A stretch of 64,000 nucleotides of DNA from Nostoc edaphicum CCNP1411. GTDB lineage: Bacteria; Cyanobacteriota; Cyanobacteriia; Cyanobacteriales; Nostocaceae. The stretch spans positions 4,216,001 through 4,280,000 of the forward strand of contig NZ_CP054698.1 of the NCBI RefSeq assembly GCF_014023275.1, written 5' to 3'. The notes beneath the pieces were generated by a model. It was not told the DNA's origin. It ran no database searches and saw only the letters and a list, made by a program, of their open reading frames with translations. This document shows positions 50,403 through 61,258 of this stretch, piece after piece; position 1 is the first letter of the stretch, and every line of letters begins with the position of its first letter. Both the position numbers and the translations under genes were made by a program.

Positions 50403-53195
50403 TCAAACCATCTCTGATGATGCCTGCACCATCTGCTGCGGCTGCGGCTGGAACATGAACAACGAGTAAACCACATCTCGGCGAATGTTAACCATCATAT
50501 CCAAGAAGAGTTCGTAACCCTCGCTCTTGTATTCAATTAGCGGGTCTTTTTGCCCATAACCACGCAATCCTACCGATTCGCGCAAGGCATCCATTTGTTG
50601 CAGGTGTTCCCGCCATAATGTATCAATGCGTTGCAAGATAAAGAAGCGTTCCGCTTGGCGCATCAGTCCGGGTTGAACTTGGTCAATCTGCGCTTCTTTG
50701 AGGTCGTAAGCAATTCGTACCTGTTCGTGGAGGAAGGCTTTAATCTCGCTGACTGTGATATCTTCTAATTGACTCGCTTGTAAATCCGCTAGCAAATAGA
50801 CAAATTCTTTGACTTTCTCAACCAACTTTTCTAACTCCCACTCTTCCGAGGGCAAGTCTATGTTGATGTAGTAGTCAACGATGTCATCCATCGTTTTTTC
50901 AGCGTATTTAATCACCTGTTCTTTCAAATCTTGACCTTCTAACACCCGGCGGCGTTCGGCATAAATAGCACGACGTTGATTATTCATCACCTCGTCATAC
51001 TCAAATACCTGCTTCCGAATGTCGTAGTAATAGGTTTCAACTTTTTTCTGTGCGCCTTCCAAACTGCGGGTAAGCATCCCAGATTCGATAGGCATATCTT
51101 CTTCCACTTGGAAGGCATTCATTAACCCAGCAACGCGATCGCCACCAAAAATCCGCAGTAGGTTATCCTCTAAACTGAGGAAGAATCTCGTGGTTCCAGG
51201 GTCGCCTTGTCTTCCTGCACGTCCCCGCAACTGGTTATCAATCCGCCGTGATTCGTGGCGTTCTGTACCAATTACGTGCAAACCGCCGATTCCCACTACT
51301 TCATCATGTTCGCGGGTAGTAAATTGTTCATATTCCTGCTTAACCCGATTGTAAGCTTCCCGCAATTTCAAAATCACAGGGTCATCGATGGGAGCTTTTT
51401 CTGCGGCTACAGCTACCTTGTCTTCTGCTTCCAGTTCCGGTAAACTACGTTCGCCATACTCACGCACGGCAATTTCTACTGCATCTTTGAGTAGTTTTTC
51501 AGTTTCTTTTGTCAACTGAGTCGGGAAAATTTCTGGCGAAGCCCGCCAAGTTTTGACTTTCTTACCAGGTACAAAGCCTTGACCACCGCCATGTCCTGTA
51601 GGCAATCCGGCTGCTCTTTGTACGCCAAAGCTATCTTCATCTTCTGGCATGACGATCCGGGGCATAAAGTATTCCCGCAACTTCAGACGTGCCATATATT
51701 CGGAGTTACCACCCAGGATGATGTCTGTACCTCTACCAGCCATGTTAGTAGCAATGGTAACAGCACCTTTGCGTCCAGCTTGGGCGACGATTTCCGCCTC
51801 ACGCTCGACGTTTTCCGGACGGGCATTAAGTAATTCGTGAGGAATCGCCAATTCCTTCAGCAGCCTACTCAGAAGTTCAGATTTTTCTACACTAGTGGTT
51901 CCTACTAATACAGGTCTGCCAAGTTCGTGCATTTCGGCACATTCTCTAGCGATCGCTCCCCACTTACCTGATTCTGTCTTAAACACCATATCAGACAAGT
52001 CTTCCCGTCTGCGATCGCGGTTGGTGGGAATTACCGCAACTTCGAGTTTATAAATTTTTTCAAATTCTGGTTCTTCGGTTTTTGCCGTTCCTGTCATTCC
52101 ACCTAGTTTTGGATACAGCAAGAACATATTTTGGTAAGTAATTGTCGCTAGAGTTTGAGTTTCTGGCTGAATCTCTACGTGTTCTTTCGCTTCAATCGCT
52201 TGGTGTAATCCATCACTCCAACGCCGACCGGCTAGCACCCGACCGGTAAATTCATCCACAATTACTACTTCACCATTGCGGACGATGTAATTTACATCTT
52301 TAAGGAAAAGTTCTTTAGCTTTAATTGCATTGAAAACAAAGTGCGCCCAAGGATCTTCTGGGTCAAATAAATCTGTGACTCCCAAAAGATTTTCCGATTC
52401 CGCAAACCCTTCATCTGTCAATAGAACGTTACGAGCTTTTTCATCTACATCGTAATGTTCGTCTTTTTTGAGTGTGAATGCTATTTCAGCGGCTTGTAGA
52501 TACTTTTCTGTAGGTCTTTCTACCTGCCCAGAAATAATTAGTGGTGTCCGCGCCTCATCAACTAAAATCGAGTCCACCTCGTCAATTACGCAATAATTAA
52601 ACGGGCGCTGTACCACATCTGCCATTGATGTCGCCATGTTATCCCGCAGATAGTCGAAGCCGACCTCGCTGTTGGTAACATAAGTGATATCGCAGTCGTA
52701 GTTTTTCTGGCGTTCACTAGGAGTCATGCTTGACTGAATTAGCCCCACACTCAGCCCCAAGAACCGATGCACCTGTCCCATCCATTCAGCGTCCCGACGA
52801 GCCAGGTAATCGTTCACGGTGATGACGTGTACACCTTTACCAGTGAGAGCATTTAAATAACTCGGCAAGGTGGCGACCAGAGTTTTACCCTCACCTGTTT
52901 TCATTTCGGCAATTTGCCCCACGTGCAAAATGATACCGCCAAGGAGTTGGACATCAAAGTGCCGCAAGCCTAAGACTCGCCGTCCTGCTTCCCGGACAAC
53001 GGCGTAAGCTTCTGGCAATATGTCATCTAAGGTTTCACCTTTAGCGAGCCGTTGTTTAAATTCGACGGTTTTACCTTTTAACTCATCATCGGAAAGAACC
53101 TTAATTTCTTCCTCTAAAAGGTTAATTTCAGTAACAGAAGGTTGGTATTTTTTAAGCTTACGAGCGTTGGGGTCGCCCAACAGAAGTTTTAGCAT
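50403..53195 (-). CDS. secA: Preprotein translocase ATPase SecA
   Basis: SecA pushes unfolded preproteins through SecYEG at the plasma and thylakoid membranes using ATP. The 930 residues include Walker [14 protein letters not shown] near 100, the DEAD-like [20 protein letters not shown], and helicase motifs ([40 protein letters not shown]). The C-terminal scaffold ends without a zinc-binding tail, as in other cyanobacteria. Length and order are complete. Confidence 0.97.
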   Translation of the reverse strand: MLKLLLGDPNARKLKKYQPSVTEINLLEEEIKVLSDDELKGKTVEFKQRLAKGETLDDILPEAYAVVREAGRRVLGLRHFDVQLLGGIILHVGQIAEMKTGEGKTLVATLPSYLNALTGKGVHVITVNDYLARRDAEWMGQVHRFLGLSVGLIQSSMTPSERQKNYDCDITYVTNSEVGFDYLRDNMATSMADVVQRPFNYCVIDEVDSILVDEARTPLIISGQVERPTEKYLQAAEIAFTLKKDEHYDVDEKARNVLLTDEGFAESENLLGVTDLFDPEDPWAHFVFNAIKAKELFLKDVNYIVRNGEVVIVDEFTGRVLAGRRWSDGLHQAIEAKEHVEIQPETQTLATITYQNMFLLYPKLGGMTGTAKTEEPEFEKIYKLEVAVIPTNRDRRREDLSDMVFKTESGKWGAIARECAEMHELGRPVLVGTTSVEKSELLSRLLKELAIPHELLNARPENVEREAEIVAQAGRKGAVTIATNMAGRGTDIILGGNSEYMARLKLREYFMPRIVMPEDEDSFGVQRAAGLPTGHGGGQGFVPGKKVKTWRASPEIFPTQLTKETEKLLKDAVEIAVREYGERSLPELEAEDKVAVAAEKAPIDDPVILKLREAYNRVKQEYEQFTTREHDEVVGIGGLHVIGTERHESRRIDNQLRGRAGRQGDPGTTRFFLSLEDNLLRIFGGDRVAGLMNAFQVEEDMPIESGMLTRSLEGAQKKVETYYYDIRKQVFEYDEVMNNQRRAIYAERRRVLEGQDLKEQVIKYAEKTMDDIVDYYINIDLPSEEWELEKLVEKVKEFVYLLADLQASQLEDITVSEIKAFLHEQVRIAYDLKEAQIDQVQPGLMRQAERFFILQRIDTLWREHLQQMDALRESVGLRGYGQKDPLIEYKSEGYELFLDMMVNIRRDVVYSLFMFQPQPQQMVQASSEMV

Positions 53196-53489
53196 GGCAG
53201 ATTATAGAACTGAATCAAGGGGGATGGGGATTAAAGGGTCGGCATTGATTATAAACATTTAACCCAGCCCAACCGTCTTGGTCGTGGATGGGTGTGAAAT
53301 GAGAATTAACTCAAAAACAGGAGAAAAATTAGCCAATCATCTTAGTAAACTGATTGGTTTTAACTCTTATCTTATATTTAGTCTTTCTTCATAGTATCAT
53401 TTTGCCCTCAGATGGGGCCAGAGAGGGAGTGGGGGAATAGGGCTAGGAGTTAGGAGTGAGGAATTTTTCAACTCCTAACTCTTCACTCT

Positions 53490-54083
53490 TCACTGCCATT
53501 CTGCGGTCAAGCGGCGAAAATTGTAATCACTAGCACTGGGATGACAGCTGACACAGCTGCCAATCTGGACAGGACGTGGTAGTTGAACTCCTGGATGCAA
53601 AGCTTTGAAATAACGTGAGTTGTTGAGGCGATAGGGTGTTTCTTCGTCATCTAGCTGCACACGGGAAAAAGTCGAAAGATATTTCCACACTAAGATACGC
53701 GGCGGATCGACTAAAGGCTTGAGTTGTGCGCCGTAGTGCTGCGAGTCTTGTAGGAGATTTTTCCAAGTTTGGGTGGGTAAAACTGCTGGTGGTATACCGA
53801 TGTGGCATGTGGCGCAGTTTTCCAAATACAGTTCTTGCCCTAGTTGGTATTGTGCAGGTACTACGTCAACAGTGCCAATTTCAGCGGTGGGAGTAACACT
53901 TTGGGCGTTAGTCGCCAAAGCTAGAAGCCAGCCCATAGCTAAACTCCACATTACAATTACCAAAAGTAAACCGAAAAATTGGCGTTTGAATTCACGTTCG
54001 GCGCTTTGCTGTAGTGCTTGGCGGTCGCTATCAGGCTCGTGCTTTTCGCGATCGCGGGATTTGCGCTTAACAAAAATTGACAT
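53490..54083 (-). CDS. Dihaem cytochrome c-like protein
   Basis: The 197 residues have a basic N-terminus, one membrane helix (about 36-60) and two haem sites: C90-A-T-C-H94 and, near the C-terminus, C177-V-S-C-H181. The LENCATCHIG and GSCVSCHPSASDYNFR contexts are well kept. It is anchored in the membrane and faces the lumen or periplasm, so it should transfer electrons there. Its partners are unknown. The gene stands alone. Confidence 0.85.
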   Translation of the reverse strand: MSIFVKRKSRDREKHEPDSDRQALQQSAEREFKRQFFGLLLVIVMWSLAMGWLLALATNAQSVTPTAEIGTVDVVPAQYQLGQELYLENCATCHIGIPPAVLPTQTWKNLLQDSQHYGAQLKPLVDPPRILVWKYLSTFSRVQLDDEETPYRLNNSRYFKALHPGVQLPRPVQIGSCVSCHPSASDYNFRRLTAEWQ

Positions 54084-54257
54084 TCCTCACATTCCCAGAT
54101 ATTTAGAAGTGGCGCTTCTGCTAATCATAAGACTTACGCAGTATTATCAGTGTTTCAGATTTTGCGTAAGTAGTTTTGGCAAGCAACACATCTTTCATAT
54201 CCACCATATCCACAACAGTACACCACTGACTATGGAAGGAAAAATGTCCTAACAGTT

Positions 54258-54623
54258 TTAATCTTCCCTACTATAAAAATCAGCCATAATATCTCGGATT
54301 TCATTTACATTAATATCTTCCCTGTCAGATTTTGAATAAATCGTTAGTAGTAAAATACTTGTAGGTGACTCAACTTGATAAATCAATCGATATCCAGCAC
54401 TCTTACCTTTTTGGATATTACTGTTACGAACTCTCACCTTATAAACAATATACTCCTCACCAATGCCCGCAATGTGAGCGCCGACAAAACTCCCCTGTTG
54501 TAATTGCTCAATAATCGGTTGAACATCAGAGCGAATATTGCGAAATCTTTTTGATAGCCTGTAAAGTTCCTGCTCAAACTCATCAGAAAATCGAATTAAA
54601 ACCGTATTATCACTCTGCATCAA
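54258..54623 (-). CDS. RelE/ParE-like toxin
   Basis: The 121 residues match the RelE fold: FSDEFEQELYRLSKRFRNIR at the start, then GIGEEYIVYKVRVRN and KGKSAGYRLIYQVE, and finally ILLLTIYSKSDREDINVNEI. The positively charged cleft residues K and R in the GYRLIY strand fit ribosome-dependent mRNA interferases. It overlaps the upstream antitoxin gene by 14 bp, the usual layout. Activity is not proven by sequence. Confidence 0.78.
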   Translation of the reverse strand: MMQSDNTVLIRFSDEFEQELYRLSKRFRNIRSDVQPIIEQLQQGSFVGAHIAGIGEEYIVYKVRVRNSNIQKGKSAGYRLIYQVESPTSILLLTIYSKSDREDINVNEIRDIMADFYSRED

Positions 54624-54867
54624 TCCTGTCCCATAGCTCGCTAATTGGTCTGGTTTGACCAGCTTTTGCTTGCTGCAAGGCTCTCCTCAAGCTAGCTTTA
54701 ATTTCCTCAACGGGTGTATCGTCAGGGTCAACCTCTTCTGCTTCTGCTTGTTCTGGAACCAACACAATTACCCGAACCTGATGAGGATAAGTGTTTCCCT
54801 GAATCGGCTCATCTAGAACTAGGTTTCCTTGAGAATCAATCCTGCCGGTAACTTCGATCGCTTTCAT
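54610..54867 (-). CDS. Antitoxin of a RelE-like pair
   Basis: The 85 residues start with a small beta domain (MKAIEVTGRIDSQGNLVLDE) as in DUF2281/AbrB-like cyanobacterial antitoxins. An acidic linker (EQAEAEEVDPDDTPVEEI) and a helical C-terminus, LRRALQQAKAGQTRPISELW, follow. The helix would bind the toxin encoded just downstream with a 14-bp overlap. Confidence 0.75.
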   Translation of the reverse strand: MKAIEVTGRIDSQGNLVLDEPIQGNTYPHQVRVIVLVPEQAEAEEVDPDDTPVEEIKASLRRALQQAKAGQTRPISELWDRIDAE

Positions 54868-54897
54868 TTATTGTCTACCTAATTTTGTAGGATATCC

Positions 54898-55062
54898 TAA
54901 CATGCTCAAATTCCAGCAGGATCGGGAAACTTAAGTTCAGTCAAGTCTGACCATGATGAGGTATTTACTAAAATGGTGGTGCGAGGAAATTTCCCTGATA
55001 GTTTGGATGAATTGATACGCAATGTGCAAACTGACGCAGAAAAAACCGGAGTAAAAGCGTAA
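54898..55062 (+). other. Possible gene remnant in the antitoxin/moxR gap
   Basis: One frame reads ...GNLSSVKSDHDEVFTKMVVR then GNFPDSLDELIRNVQTDAEKTGVKA before a stop, with a sensible composition but no start codon at its head. The nearby ATG at 54902 (MLKFQQDRET) is in another frame. It may be the decayed end of a small gene; I cannot name a family. Confidence 0.3.
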
Positions 55063-55139
55063 AAAAATATTTTCCTCAGCAAGAAATGCAGTTACCACCA
55101 CCTCGGATAGCGATTTTTGAGTTCATCGAACTCACGTTC

Positions 55140-56048
55140 TTAAGGAATAGAAACCGATCGCAATAATCGCTCAACAACAGTCCTTGCATTGCGTCCTCCT
55201 CTAGGAATAAGGCGATGGCAAAGAACGTGAGGGACGAGAAACTTCACATCATCAGGAATCGCATAATCACGCCCTAATAGAAAAGCTAACGCTTGGGCAG
55301 CTCGTTGTAATGCTAATGTGCCACGTGGACTGACGCCAAGGGCAATTTCCTCATCTTGGCGTGTTGCCCGCACTAATTCGAGGATATACTGCTGCAAGGA
55401 AGTTGCCACTTTTACTTGAGAGCAGAGGTAACGCAATTCTTGTACTTCTGCCAAGGTAATACAAGGCTGCAAATCAGCAACCTTCACACCATTTTGGAGA
55501 TTTTGCAACATCTGGAGTTCTTCTGTCTCGGAAGGATAGCCCAAACTCAGCGACAACATAAACCGATCCATTTGCGCTTCCGGCAGGGGAAAAGTACCTT
55601 GATACTCAACAGGGTTTTGAGTGGCAATGACAAAGAAAGGTTGGGGAACTGGACGAGAGACACCATCAACTGTTACCTGATGTTCTTCCATAACTTCCAG
55701 TAATGCCGACTGAGTGCGGGGTGTAGCGCGATTGATTTCGTCAGCTAGCAATACGTTGGTAAAAACTGGCCCAGAAAGAAAAGTAAATTCGCCGCTTTTT
55801 GGGTTCCAGATGTTGGTGCCAGTAATATCTGTTGGCAGTAAATCGGGAGTGCATTGTAGCCGTTGAAACTTGCCATCCAGTGAACGAGCTAGAGATTTAG
55901 CGAGGAGGGTTTTACCAACACCAGGGACATCTTCTAGGAGAGCATGACCACCACCTAATAAGGCGACTAGCACTAAGCGTATCGCCTCAGCTTTGCCAAC
56001 GATGGTAAGAGCTAGATTTTGTGTTAAAGCGTCGATTTTTTCTCTCAT
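55140..56048 (-). CDS. MoxR family AAA+ ATPase
   Basis: The 302 residues have Walker A LEDVPGVGKTLLAKSLA near 38-54, Walker B VLLADEINRATPRTQ and sensor 1 PFFVIATQNPVEYQGTFPLPEAQ. These are characteristic of MoxR ATPases. MoxR proteins act as chaperones that assemble or activate metalloprotein complexes, often with a DUF58/VWA partner; none lies next to it here. The C-terminal lid contains GVSPRGTLALQRAAQALA. Confidence 0.9.
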   Translation of the reverse strand: MREKIDALTQNLALTIVGKAEAIRLVLVALLGGGHALLEDVPGVGKTLLAKSLARSLDGKFQRLQCTPDLLPTDITGTNIWNPKSGEFTFLSGPVFTNVLLADEINRATPRTQSALLEVMEEHQVTVDGVSRPVPQPFFVIATQNPVEYQGTFPLPEAQMDRFMLSLSLGYPSETEELQMLQNLQNGVKVADLQPCITLAEVQELRYLCSQVKVATSLQQYILELVRATRQDEEIALGVSPRGTLALQRAAQALAFLLGRDYAIPDDVKFLVPHVLCHRLIPRGGRNARTVVERLLRSVSIP

Positions 56049-56061
56049 GCGTTGTAGGGAA

Positions 56062-56101
56062 TGGGGAGTGGGGAGTGGGGAGTGGGGAGTGGGGACTGGG
56101 T
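56062..56101. repeat. Short tandem repeat (gggagtg)
   Basis: Five units of gggagtg run head to tail between moxR and ribF, followed by ccatgcc units. It is a typical cyanobacterial heptamer array. Confidence 0.85.
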
Positions 56102-56190
56102 AGCAGATACTAAGTGCTGAGGACTAGGGAAGAATTTTCCAATTACCCATGCCCCATGCCCCATGCCCTATTCCCTATCTATTGTTCCCA

Positions 56191-57255
56191 CTAAGCACCC
56201 AAAACTTCTCTAGCAACAACACAGTCAAGTTGAATTTGTGTTTTCAGGGCTTCTAAAGAAGGAAATTTTTGTTCAGGGCGCAAAAATTTAACTAGCTGCA
56301 CAGCCAGTTTTTTGCCATACAAATCACCAGACCAATCTAATAAATGTACTTCCACAGATGAATAAGTACCGTTTACAGTTGGGCGATTACCGATATTCAT
56401 TACACCCAAGCCCTCACTATGAGCAACATCTGATGTTTCAGTGAGAGTGAAAACGCGGACAGCATAGACTCCTTGGCGGGGCAAAAACTTTTCTTTTGGT
56501 AGTTGGAGGTTAGCGGTGGGAAAGCCAATTGTTCTGCCTAATTGTTGACCTTGAACGACATCACCAAAGAGGGTGTAAGGGCGTCCTAGTAGTAGATTTG
56601 CGTTTTCGATGTCTCCCTGCTCAAGGGTTTGGCGGATCAATGAAGTGCTAATGCGGGCATCTTGAGTCGGAGTAGTACTAACACAACTACTTTGGGTGGG
56701 GGAGTCACCTGTATAAGTTTGTAAAGGAACGATCGCCACAGGGATATTGTACTTGGCGGCGATTAATTGCAAATCTTTGGCAGTACCACTACGCTTTTCA
56801 CCAAAACAAAAATCTTCCCCGATACTAATTTGCTGGCATTGCAGTTGTTGCACAAGAATTTTTTCGACGAAATCTTCGGGAGTTAAAGCAGACAACTCTT
56901 TGTCAAAGGGTAGTAACACTAGTTGTTCTACACCAAGCGATCGCAATTGTTGGACTTTTTCATCCAGTGGTGTTAACAAAGTCCGGGGTTGCCCTGTAAA
57001 GAACTCCTGTGGATGGGGGTCAAAGGTGACAACTGTTGAGTAGATATATTCTTGATTTGGCAGTTGATTTTCCTTTGACTGCGGACTACTGGCTACTGAC
57101 AAGTGACTACCAGCGTGCAAGACTGGCTGAATTACCCTTTGATGACCAAGATGAACACCATCAAACTTGCCAAGGGCAACAGCAGTCGGCGTTAGTAGCC
57201 CTTCACTTGAAGAAGCAACCCACACAGAACACCCATTTTGAGACAAATTTAGCAC
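56191..57255 (-). CDS. ribF: Bifunctional riboflavin kinase / FAD synthetase RibF
   Basis: The N-terminal domain adenylates FMN, and the C-terminal domain phosphorylates riboflavin to FMN. The 354 residues contain ALGKFDGVHLGHQRVI (nucleotidyl-transfer HxGH at about 37-40), ISIGEDFCFGEKRSG, and the kinase motif GRTIGFPTANLQLP followed by MNIGNRPTVNG. Two loops (about 50-62 and 195-215) are longer than usual, with repeated-sequence flavour (QSKENQLPNQE; TPTQDARIST). Confidence 0.92.
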   Translation of the reverse strand: MLNLSQNGCSVWVASSSEGLLTPTAVALGKFDGVHLGHQRVIQPVLHAGSHLSVASSPQSKENQLPNQEYIYSTVVTFDPHPQEFFTGQPRTLLTPLDEKVQQLRSLGVEQLVLLPFDKELSALTPEDFVEKILVQQLQCQQISIGEDFCFGEKRSGTAKDLQLIAAKYNIPVAIVPLQTYTGDSPTQSSCVSTTPTQDARISTSLIRQTLEQGDIENANLLLGRPYTLFGDVVQGQQLGRTIGFPTANLQLPKEKFLPRQGVYAVRVFTLTETSDVAHSEGLGVMNIGNRPTVNGTYSSVEVHLLDWSGDLYGKKLAVQLVKFLRPEQKFPSLEALKTQIQLDCVVAREVLGA

Positions 57256-57658
57256 GTGGATTCTGAGATTTTAGGTTTATTTTAGCTATCAGCAGGAAGC
57301 TACCTTATAGTAAACCGCCTTGAGGAGTACAGGTTTTCTAGTAGCAACTTGTAATTTGTCATTTGTCATTTGTTCTCTCTTACAAAATTTCTACTCTTAA
57401 GCAAGCTAGCAAGAGCGTCTCTAAGAGTTGCCAGACGCTCTCTACAAGACGATGTGCGTAGCTAGCTTGCTTTTCCCCAGGGGTGCGGACTCGACGAATC
57501 GCTACTCTATCGCCGGAAGTCGGCGCACCCTGCGGGATCTTGCTACAGATTTTGCGCTTTGTCCAATGACTAATGACTAATGACCAATGACCAATGACTG
57601 CTGAAAGCTTCTGATCACCAATCTAATCTAAAATCTCCAATTCCTCCGATCGCAATCT
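57256..57658. other. 403-bp intergenic region with dispersed repeat pieces
   Basis: The stretch 57416-57540 (agcgtctctaagagttgcca and on, ending gcgcaccctgcggga) looks like concatenated pieces of Nostoc-type repeats. It contains hairpins such as agacgctctctacaagac and ccggaagtcgg. Short units tgactaatgac follow. No gene is seen. Confidence 0.5.
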
Positions 57659-58555
57659 CTAGGTAGAAAACTTACTAACAGGAAAAGATTCTGATAAGGC
57701 AACTGAGGTGGGAATCTGAAGTACCATTCCTTCTCGTGCCATAATAGCGCCAGGAAATTTTTCAGCGGCTTGTTTGCCTACACGATCCAAAAAGTCATCA
57801 TTGTGGGCGGGGTCGTGGTGGTAAATCACCAAAGTTTTGACGTTAGCAGCTTGTGCCACTTTCACCGCTTCTTGCCAGGTAGAATGTCCCCAGCCAATTT
57901 TCAGTGATGTTGGGCAATGATATTCCTCGTCTGTGTAGGTAGAATCGTAAATTAAGATGTCGGCATTACGAGCTAGCCACAGCACATTGTCATCGAGTCG
58001 GTCGGGAAAATGTTCGGTATCGGTGATATAAGCAGCAGCACCACCACGCCAATTGACGCGGTATCCTACGGCTTCACCTGGATGGTTTAAAGGTGCTGTT
58101 TCTACGGTAACGTCATCAATGTGGATTGGTTGCCCCGGTCGAATGTCGTAGAAGTTTAAATTGGCTTGCATAATCTGCAAGGGTACGGGAAAGTTCGGGT
58201 GTAACATTTGATCGTTGAGGCGCTGTTCTATGGTAGAACCATCAGGTGCGATCGCACCGTAGATATGAAAGTCATTACCCTTCACAAACCCTGGGGTAAA
58301 GAAGGGAAAACCCTGCATGTGATCCCAGTGAGAGTGGGTAAAAAATATGTGAGCTTCTAACGGCATTTGGCGCAACAAAGATTGCCCCAAAACATGTAGT
58401 CCCGTGCCAGCATCGAAAATTAAGCGTTTATCGCCCGCTTGCATTGATATGCAAGGGGTATTACCGCCGTAACGAACGGTGTGTGGCCCTGGACTGGGGA
58501 TGCTGCCGCGAACGCCCCAAAATTGTACGGTAAATTGGTTCTCTATCCTAGACAT
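57659..58555 (-). CDS. MBL-fold metallo-hydrolase (phosphodiesterase-like)
   Basis: The 298 residues begin FTVQFWGVRGSIPSPGPHTVRYG, an entry seen in MBL phosphodiesterase-like proteins. The metal motif FTHSHWDHMQGFPFF is near 90. Further ligands are in APLNHPGEAVGYR, AYITDTEH and VIYHHDPAHND. A zinc-dependent hydrolase of cyclic nucleotide or RNA-like substrates is likely; the exact one is unknown. Gene order with surE nearby is loose (286-bp gap). Confidence 0.85.
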   Translation of the reverse strand: MSRIENQFTVQFWGVRGSIPSPGPHTVRYGGNTPCISMQAGDKRLIFDAGTGLHVLGQSLLRQMPLEAHIFFTHSHWDHMQGFPFFTPGFVKGNDFHIYGAIAPDGSTIEQRLNDQMLHPNFPVPLQIMQANLNFYDIRPGQPIHIDDVTVETAPLNHPGEAVGYRVNWRGGAAAYITDTEHFPDRLDDNVLWLARNADILIYDSTYTDEEYHCPTSLKIGWGHSTWQEAVKVAQAANVKTLVIYHHDPAHNDDFLDRVGKQAAEKFPGAIMAREGMVLQIPTSVALSESFPVSKFST

Positions 58556-58841
58556 GTGTATTGCTTGCTGGACTGAGCGGGCGATATTTGGAAAAATTGT
58601 TACTTATTTTGTCTAAGTTTATGCTGTCTCGCCAATTTTATTAGGGGGAGGATTTCTTGGTAAAACAGCATACCCTGTTTCTGGCTGATTGTGTAAATGT
58701 TGATGAAATACTGTCAGTTAAAATTTTCCAGAATTTCGGGTGATGTGTATCAGTTATTTCAAGAGTGCCCCTACGTTATAGCCTACATTTTTCTCTAATG
58801 TATTTAAATAACCTCAGTTTTGTCCTGATAAATCAAATTAT

Positions 58842-59639
58842 TCACGGAATATTGAATTCCCACTCAGACAATTTATCTAGTCCAGTTGCGTAAGTCAGAT
58901 TGTATTGTAACGGGGTAATACTGATGTAGTTTTTACGTACAACCTGCACGTCTGTAGGTACATTTTCAGGCAGATTTAATCCGGTTGGGGGTTCCACATC
59001 CTCCATTACCTCTCCAGTTAGCCAGTAGTACGTTTTTCCACGAGGATCAACTCGTTTATCAAATACATCAATGTAACGCCGTATTCCTTGACGGGTAAGA
59101 GTAACGCCGGCAATTTCTTCCCACTTCACAGCCGGAATATTGACGTTGAGCAACATTAAATCTGGCAGCGGTTTTTGGGCTAACTGGTCTACGAGAATTT
59201 TGGCAAACTTAGCAGCAGGTTGAAAGTCTTTAGATGTGTGGCTCATAAGACTTAGCGCTATGCTGGGAATGCCTTCAATTAAACCTTCCATTGCCGCAGA
59301 CACAGTGCCGGAATACAGAATTTCAGTTCCCAAATTTGCACCTTGATTAATGCCAGAGAGAACCAAATCGGGGGGAGTCGAGAGCAAAGCCCACAGCGCT
59401 AATTTGACGCAATCTGAAGGCGTACCATCGCAAGCCCAAGCTTTGATAGCAGGATGAAAAATCCCTTCAACAATTTCGGCGCGAATGGGTTGGTGTAAAG
59501 TTAACCCGTGTCCAGTTGCCGATCGCTCTCGATCTGGGCAAACTACACTGACATCATGACCTGCCTCTGCCAAGTAATTGGCTAGGGTACGAATCCCCAA
59601 AGCAGAAATGCCATCATCGTTACTAATTAGTAATTTCAT
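58842..59639 (-). CDS. surE: 5'/3'-nucleotidase SurE
   Basis: The 265 residues start [20 protein letters not shown] with the metal-binding D8-D9. S-x-T-G is found in [11 protein letters not shown], and [24 protein letters not shown] is the active-site loop. SurE removes phosphate from nucleoside monophosphates and short polyphosphates and is linked to stress survival. Length and motifs are complete. Confidence 0.95.
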   Translation of the reverse strand: MKLLISNDDGISALGIRTLANYLAEAGHDVSVVCPDRERSATGHGLTLHQPIRAEIVEGIFHPAIKAWACDGTPSDCVKLALWALLSTPPDLVLSGINQGANLGTEILYSGTVSAAMEGLIEGIPSIALSLMSHTSKDFQPAAKFAKILVDQLAQKPLPDLMLLNVNIPAVKWEEIAGVTLTRQGIRRYIDVFDKRVDPRGKTYYWLTGEVMEDVEPPTGLNLPENVPTDVQVVRKNYISITPLQYNLTYATGLDKLSEWEFNIP

Positions 59640-60005
59640 AGTTATTGGTCATTAGTCATTAGTCATTGGTCATTCGTTATTAGTTATTAGTTATTTGTTA
59701 TTAGCCATTTGTCAATGTCTGAGGTCACAAGGGGCAAAAAAATATTTATACTCACTAAGTACACTGTGGCGAAAGTTTGCCTACCTTTAACAAGTTGTTC
59801 AATCCCCTTGTCTATCATCAAGTCTTTGTTAATTGAGATGTTAGCTGGATTTACGCGCCCGCTCTACTACCCCAATTGTCTCTAAAGGTTTGGTTTTGAC
59901 CCTCGCCTTTGGCTGATGTTAATGGTGTAGCTGTAGGTTTATTTATCGACCAGTTCACAGCTTTTGACTATAGACTAATGACAAATGACCAATGACTAAT
60001 AACTA
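59640..60005. other. 366-bp region between divergent surE and pheS, with short repeats at both ends
   Basis: ttagtcattagtcattggtc (from 59648) and the complementary actaatgacaaatgaccaat (from 59972) bracket the spacer and could pair. The middle must hold the pheS and surE promoters. No gene is seen. Confidence 0.6.
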
Positions 60006-60998
60006 ATGACTAGCAATTTAGAAGCTCAACTTTTAGCACTGCGGCAGGAAGGAGAAAAAGCGATCGCAGCCGCCGACACCCTAGAACGTCTAGAGGAACT
60101 CAGAGTTAACTATCTGGGTAAAAAAGGCGAGTTGGGGGCACTGTTGCGAAGTATGGGGCAAATGAGTGCAGAGGAACGACCAAAAATTGGAGCGATCGCT
60201 AATACAGTCAAAGAATCCCTGCAAACTAGTCTAGACCAGCAACGCGTTACCCTGGAATCCGCGCAAATTCAACTACAGCTAGAGGCGGAAACCCTAGATG
60301 TAACTATGCCGGGAATTTACAGCCCCCAAGGCCGCATTCATCCCCTCAATGGCATTATCGATCGGGCACTGGATATCTTTGTTGGTATGGGTTACACCGT
60401 AGCTCAAGGGCCAGAGATGGAAACAGATTATTATAATTTTGAGGCTCTCAACACCCCGCCTGACCACCCCGCCCGTGATATGCAGGATACCTTCTACCTG
60501 CCAGATGGGAATCTTCTCCGTACTCATACCTCGTCAGTACAAATTCGTTACATGGAAAGAGAAGAACCACCGATTAGGGTTGTGGCTCCAGGGCGAGTTT
60601 ATCGGCGAGATAATGTAGATGCGACTCACTCGGCTGTTTTCCATCAAATAGAACTTTTAGCCATTGACGAAGGACTAACTTTTACAGACCTCAAAGGCAC
60701 AATTAAGGTATTTTTACAAGCAATATTTGGCGATTTGCCAATTCGCTTCCGCGCCAGTTATTTCCCCTTTACCGAACCTTCCGCTGAAGTGGATTTGCAG
60801 TGGAATGGTCGCTGGCTGGAGGTGATGGGCTGCGGTATGGTCGATCCAAATGTACTTAAGTCTGTGGGTTATGATCCAGAAGTTTATACAGGCTTTGCTG
60901 CCGGTTTTGGTGTAGAACGCTTTGCAATGGTGTTACACCAAATCGATGATATTCGTCGCTTGTATGCTAGCGATTTGCGGTTTTTGCAACAATTTTAA
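60006..60998 (+). CDS. pheS: Phenylalanyl-tRNA synthetase alpha subunit
   Basis: PheS carries the catalytic site of the PheS2-PheT2 enzyme that charges tRNA-Phe. The 330 residues include the N-terminal coiled coil (1-85) and the class II core. Motif 2 is [21 protein letters not shown] and motif 3 is [12 protein letters not shown]. The [10 protein letters not shown] and [14 protein letters not shown] blocks are also present. The start follows a short-repeat leader. pheT is not adjacent, as in other cyanobacteria. Confidence 0.96.
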   Translation: MTSNLEAQLLALRQEGEKAIAAADTLERLEELRVNYLGKKGELGALLRSMGQMSAEERPKIGAIANTVKESLQTSLDQQRVTLESAQIQLQLEAETLDVTMPGIYSPQGRIHPLNGIIDRALDIFVGMGYTVAQGPEMETDYYNFEALNTPPDHPARDMQDTFYLPDGNLLRTHTSSVQIRYMEREEPPIRVVAPGRVYRRDNVDATHSAVFHQIELLAIDEGLTFTDLKGTIKVFLQAIFGDLPIRFRASYFPFTEPSAEVDLQWNGRWLEVMGCGMVDPNVLKSVGYDPEVYTGFAAGFGVERFAMVLHQIDDIRRLYASDLRFLQQF

Positions 60999-61080
60999 GT
61001 AATTGATGGCAAAGATAGAATGGGCTAATTGCATAAGTCACTAATTATCCTAAGACTATAAACTTAGGATTACACCGAGA

Positions 61081-61106
61081 AGCCTGCTTGTTTTTGCAGG
61101 CTTTTG
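61081..61106 (+). terminator. Rho-independent terminator after pheS
   Basis: AGCCTGC (61081-61087) pairs with GCAGGCT (61096-61102) across an 8-nt loop, followed by TTT and then a second T-run. It lies about 80 bp after the pheS stop. Confidence 0.8.
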
Positions 61107-61247
61107 AAGCTTTTTATTGTTTAGTTCTGACAGTTTAGTTTTGTTTATCGCAGCTTGATGATGATCAAAAGTTAACTGTCTCAGCCTGAAAGACAGAAAT
61201 GAAAAACTGGCTAAACTGGCAAAAATTTCCATATTCTCAACAAAATT

Positions 61248-61251
61248 GGAG
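61248..61251 (+). promoter_or_regulatory. Shine-Dalgarno GGAG deciding the DUF262 start
   Basis: GGAG ends 7 bp before the ATG at 61259. The earlier in-frame ATG at 61199 has no comparable site, so 61259 is the better start. Confidence 0.65.
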
Positions 61252-61258
61252 TAAAAAC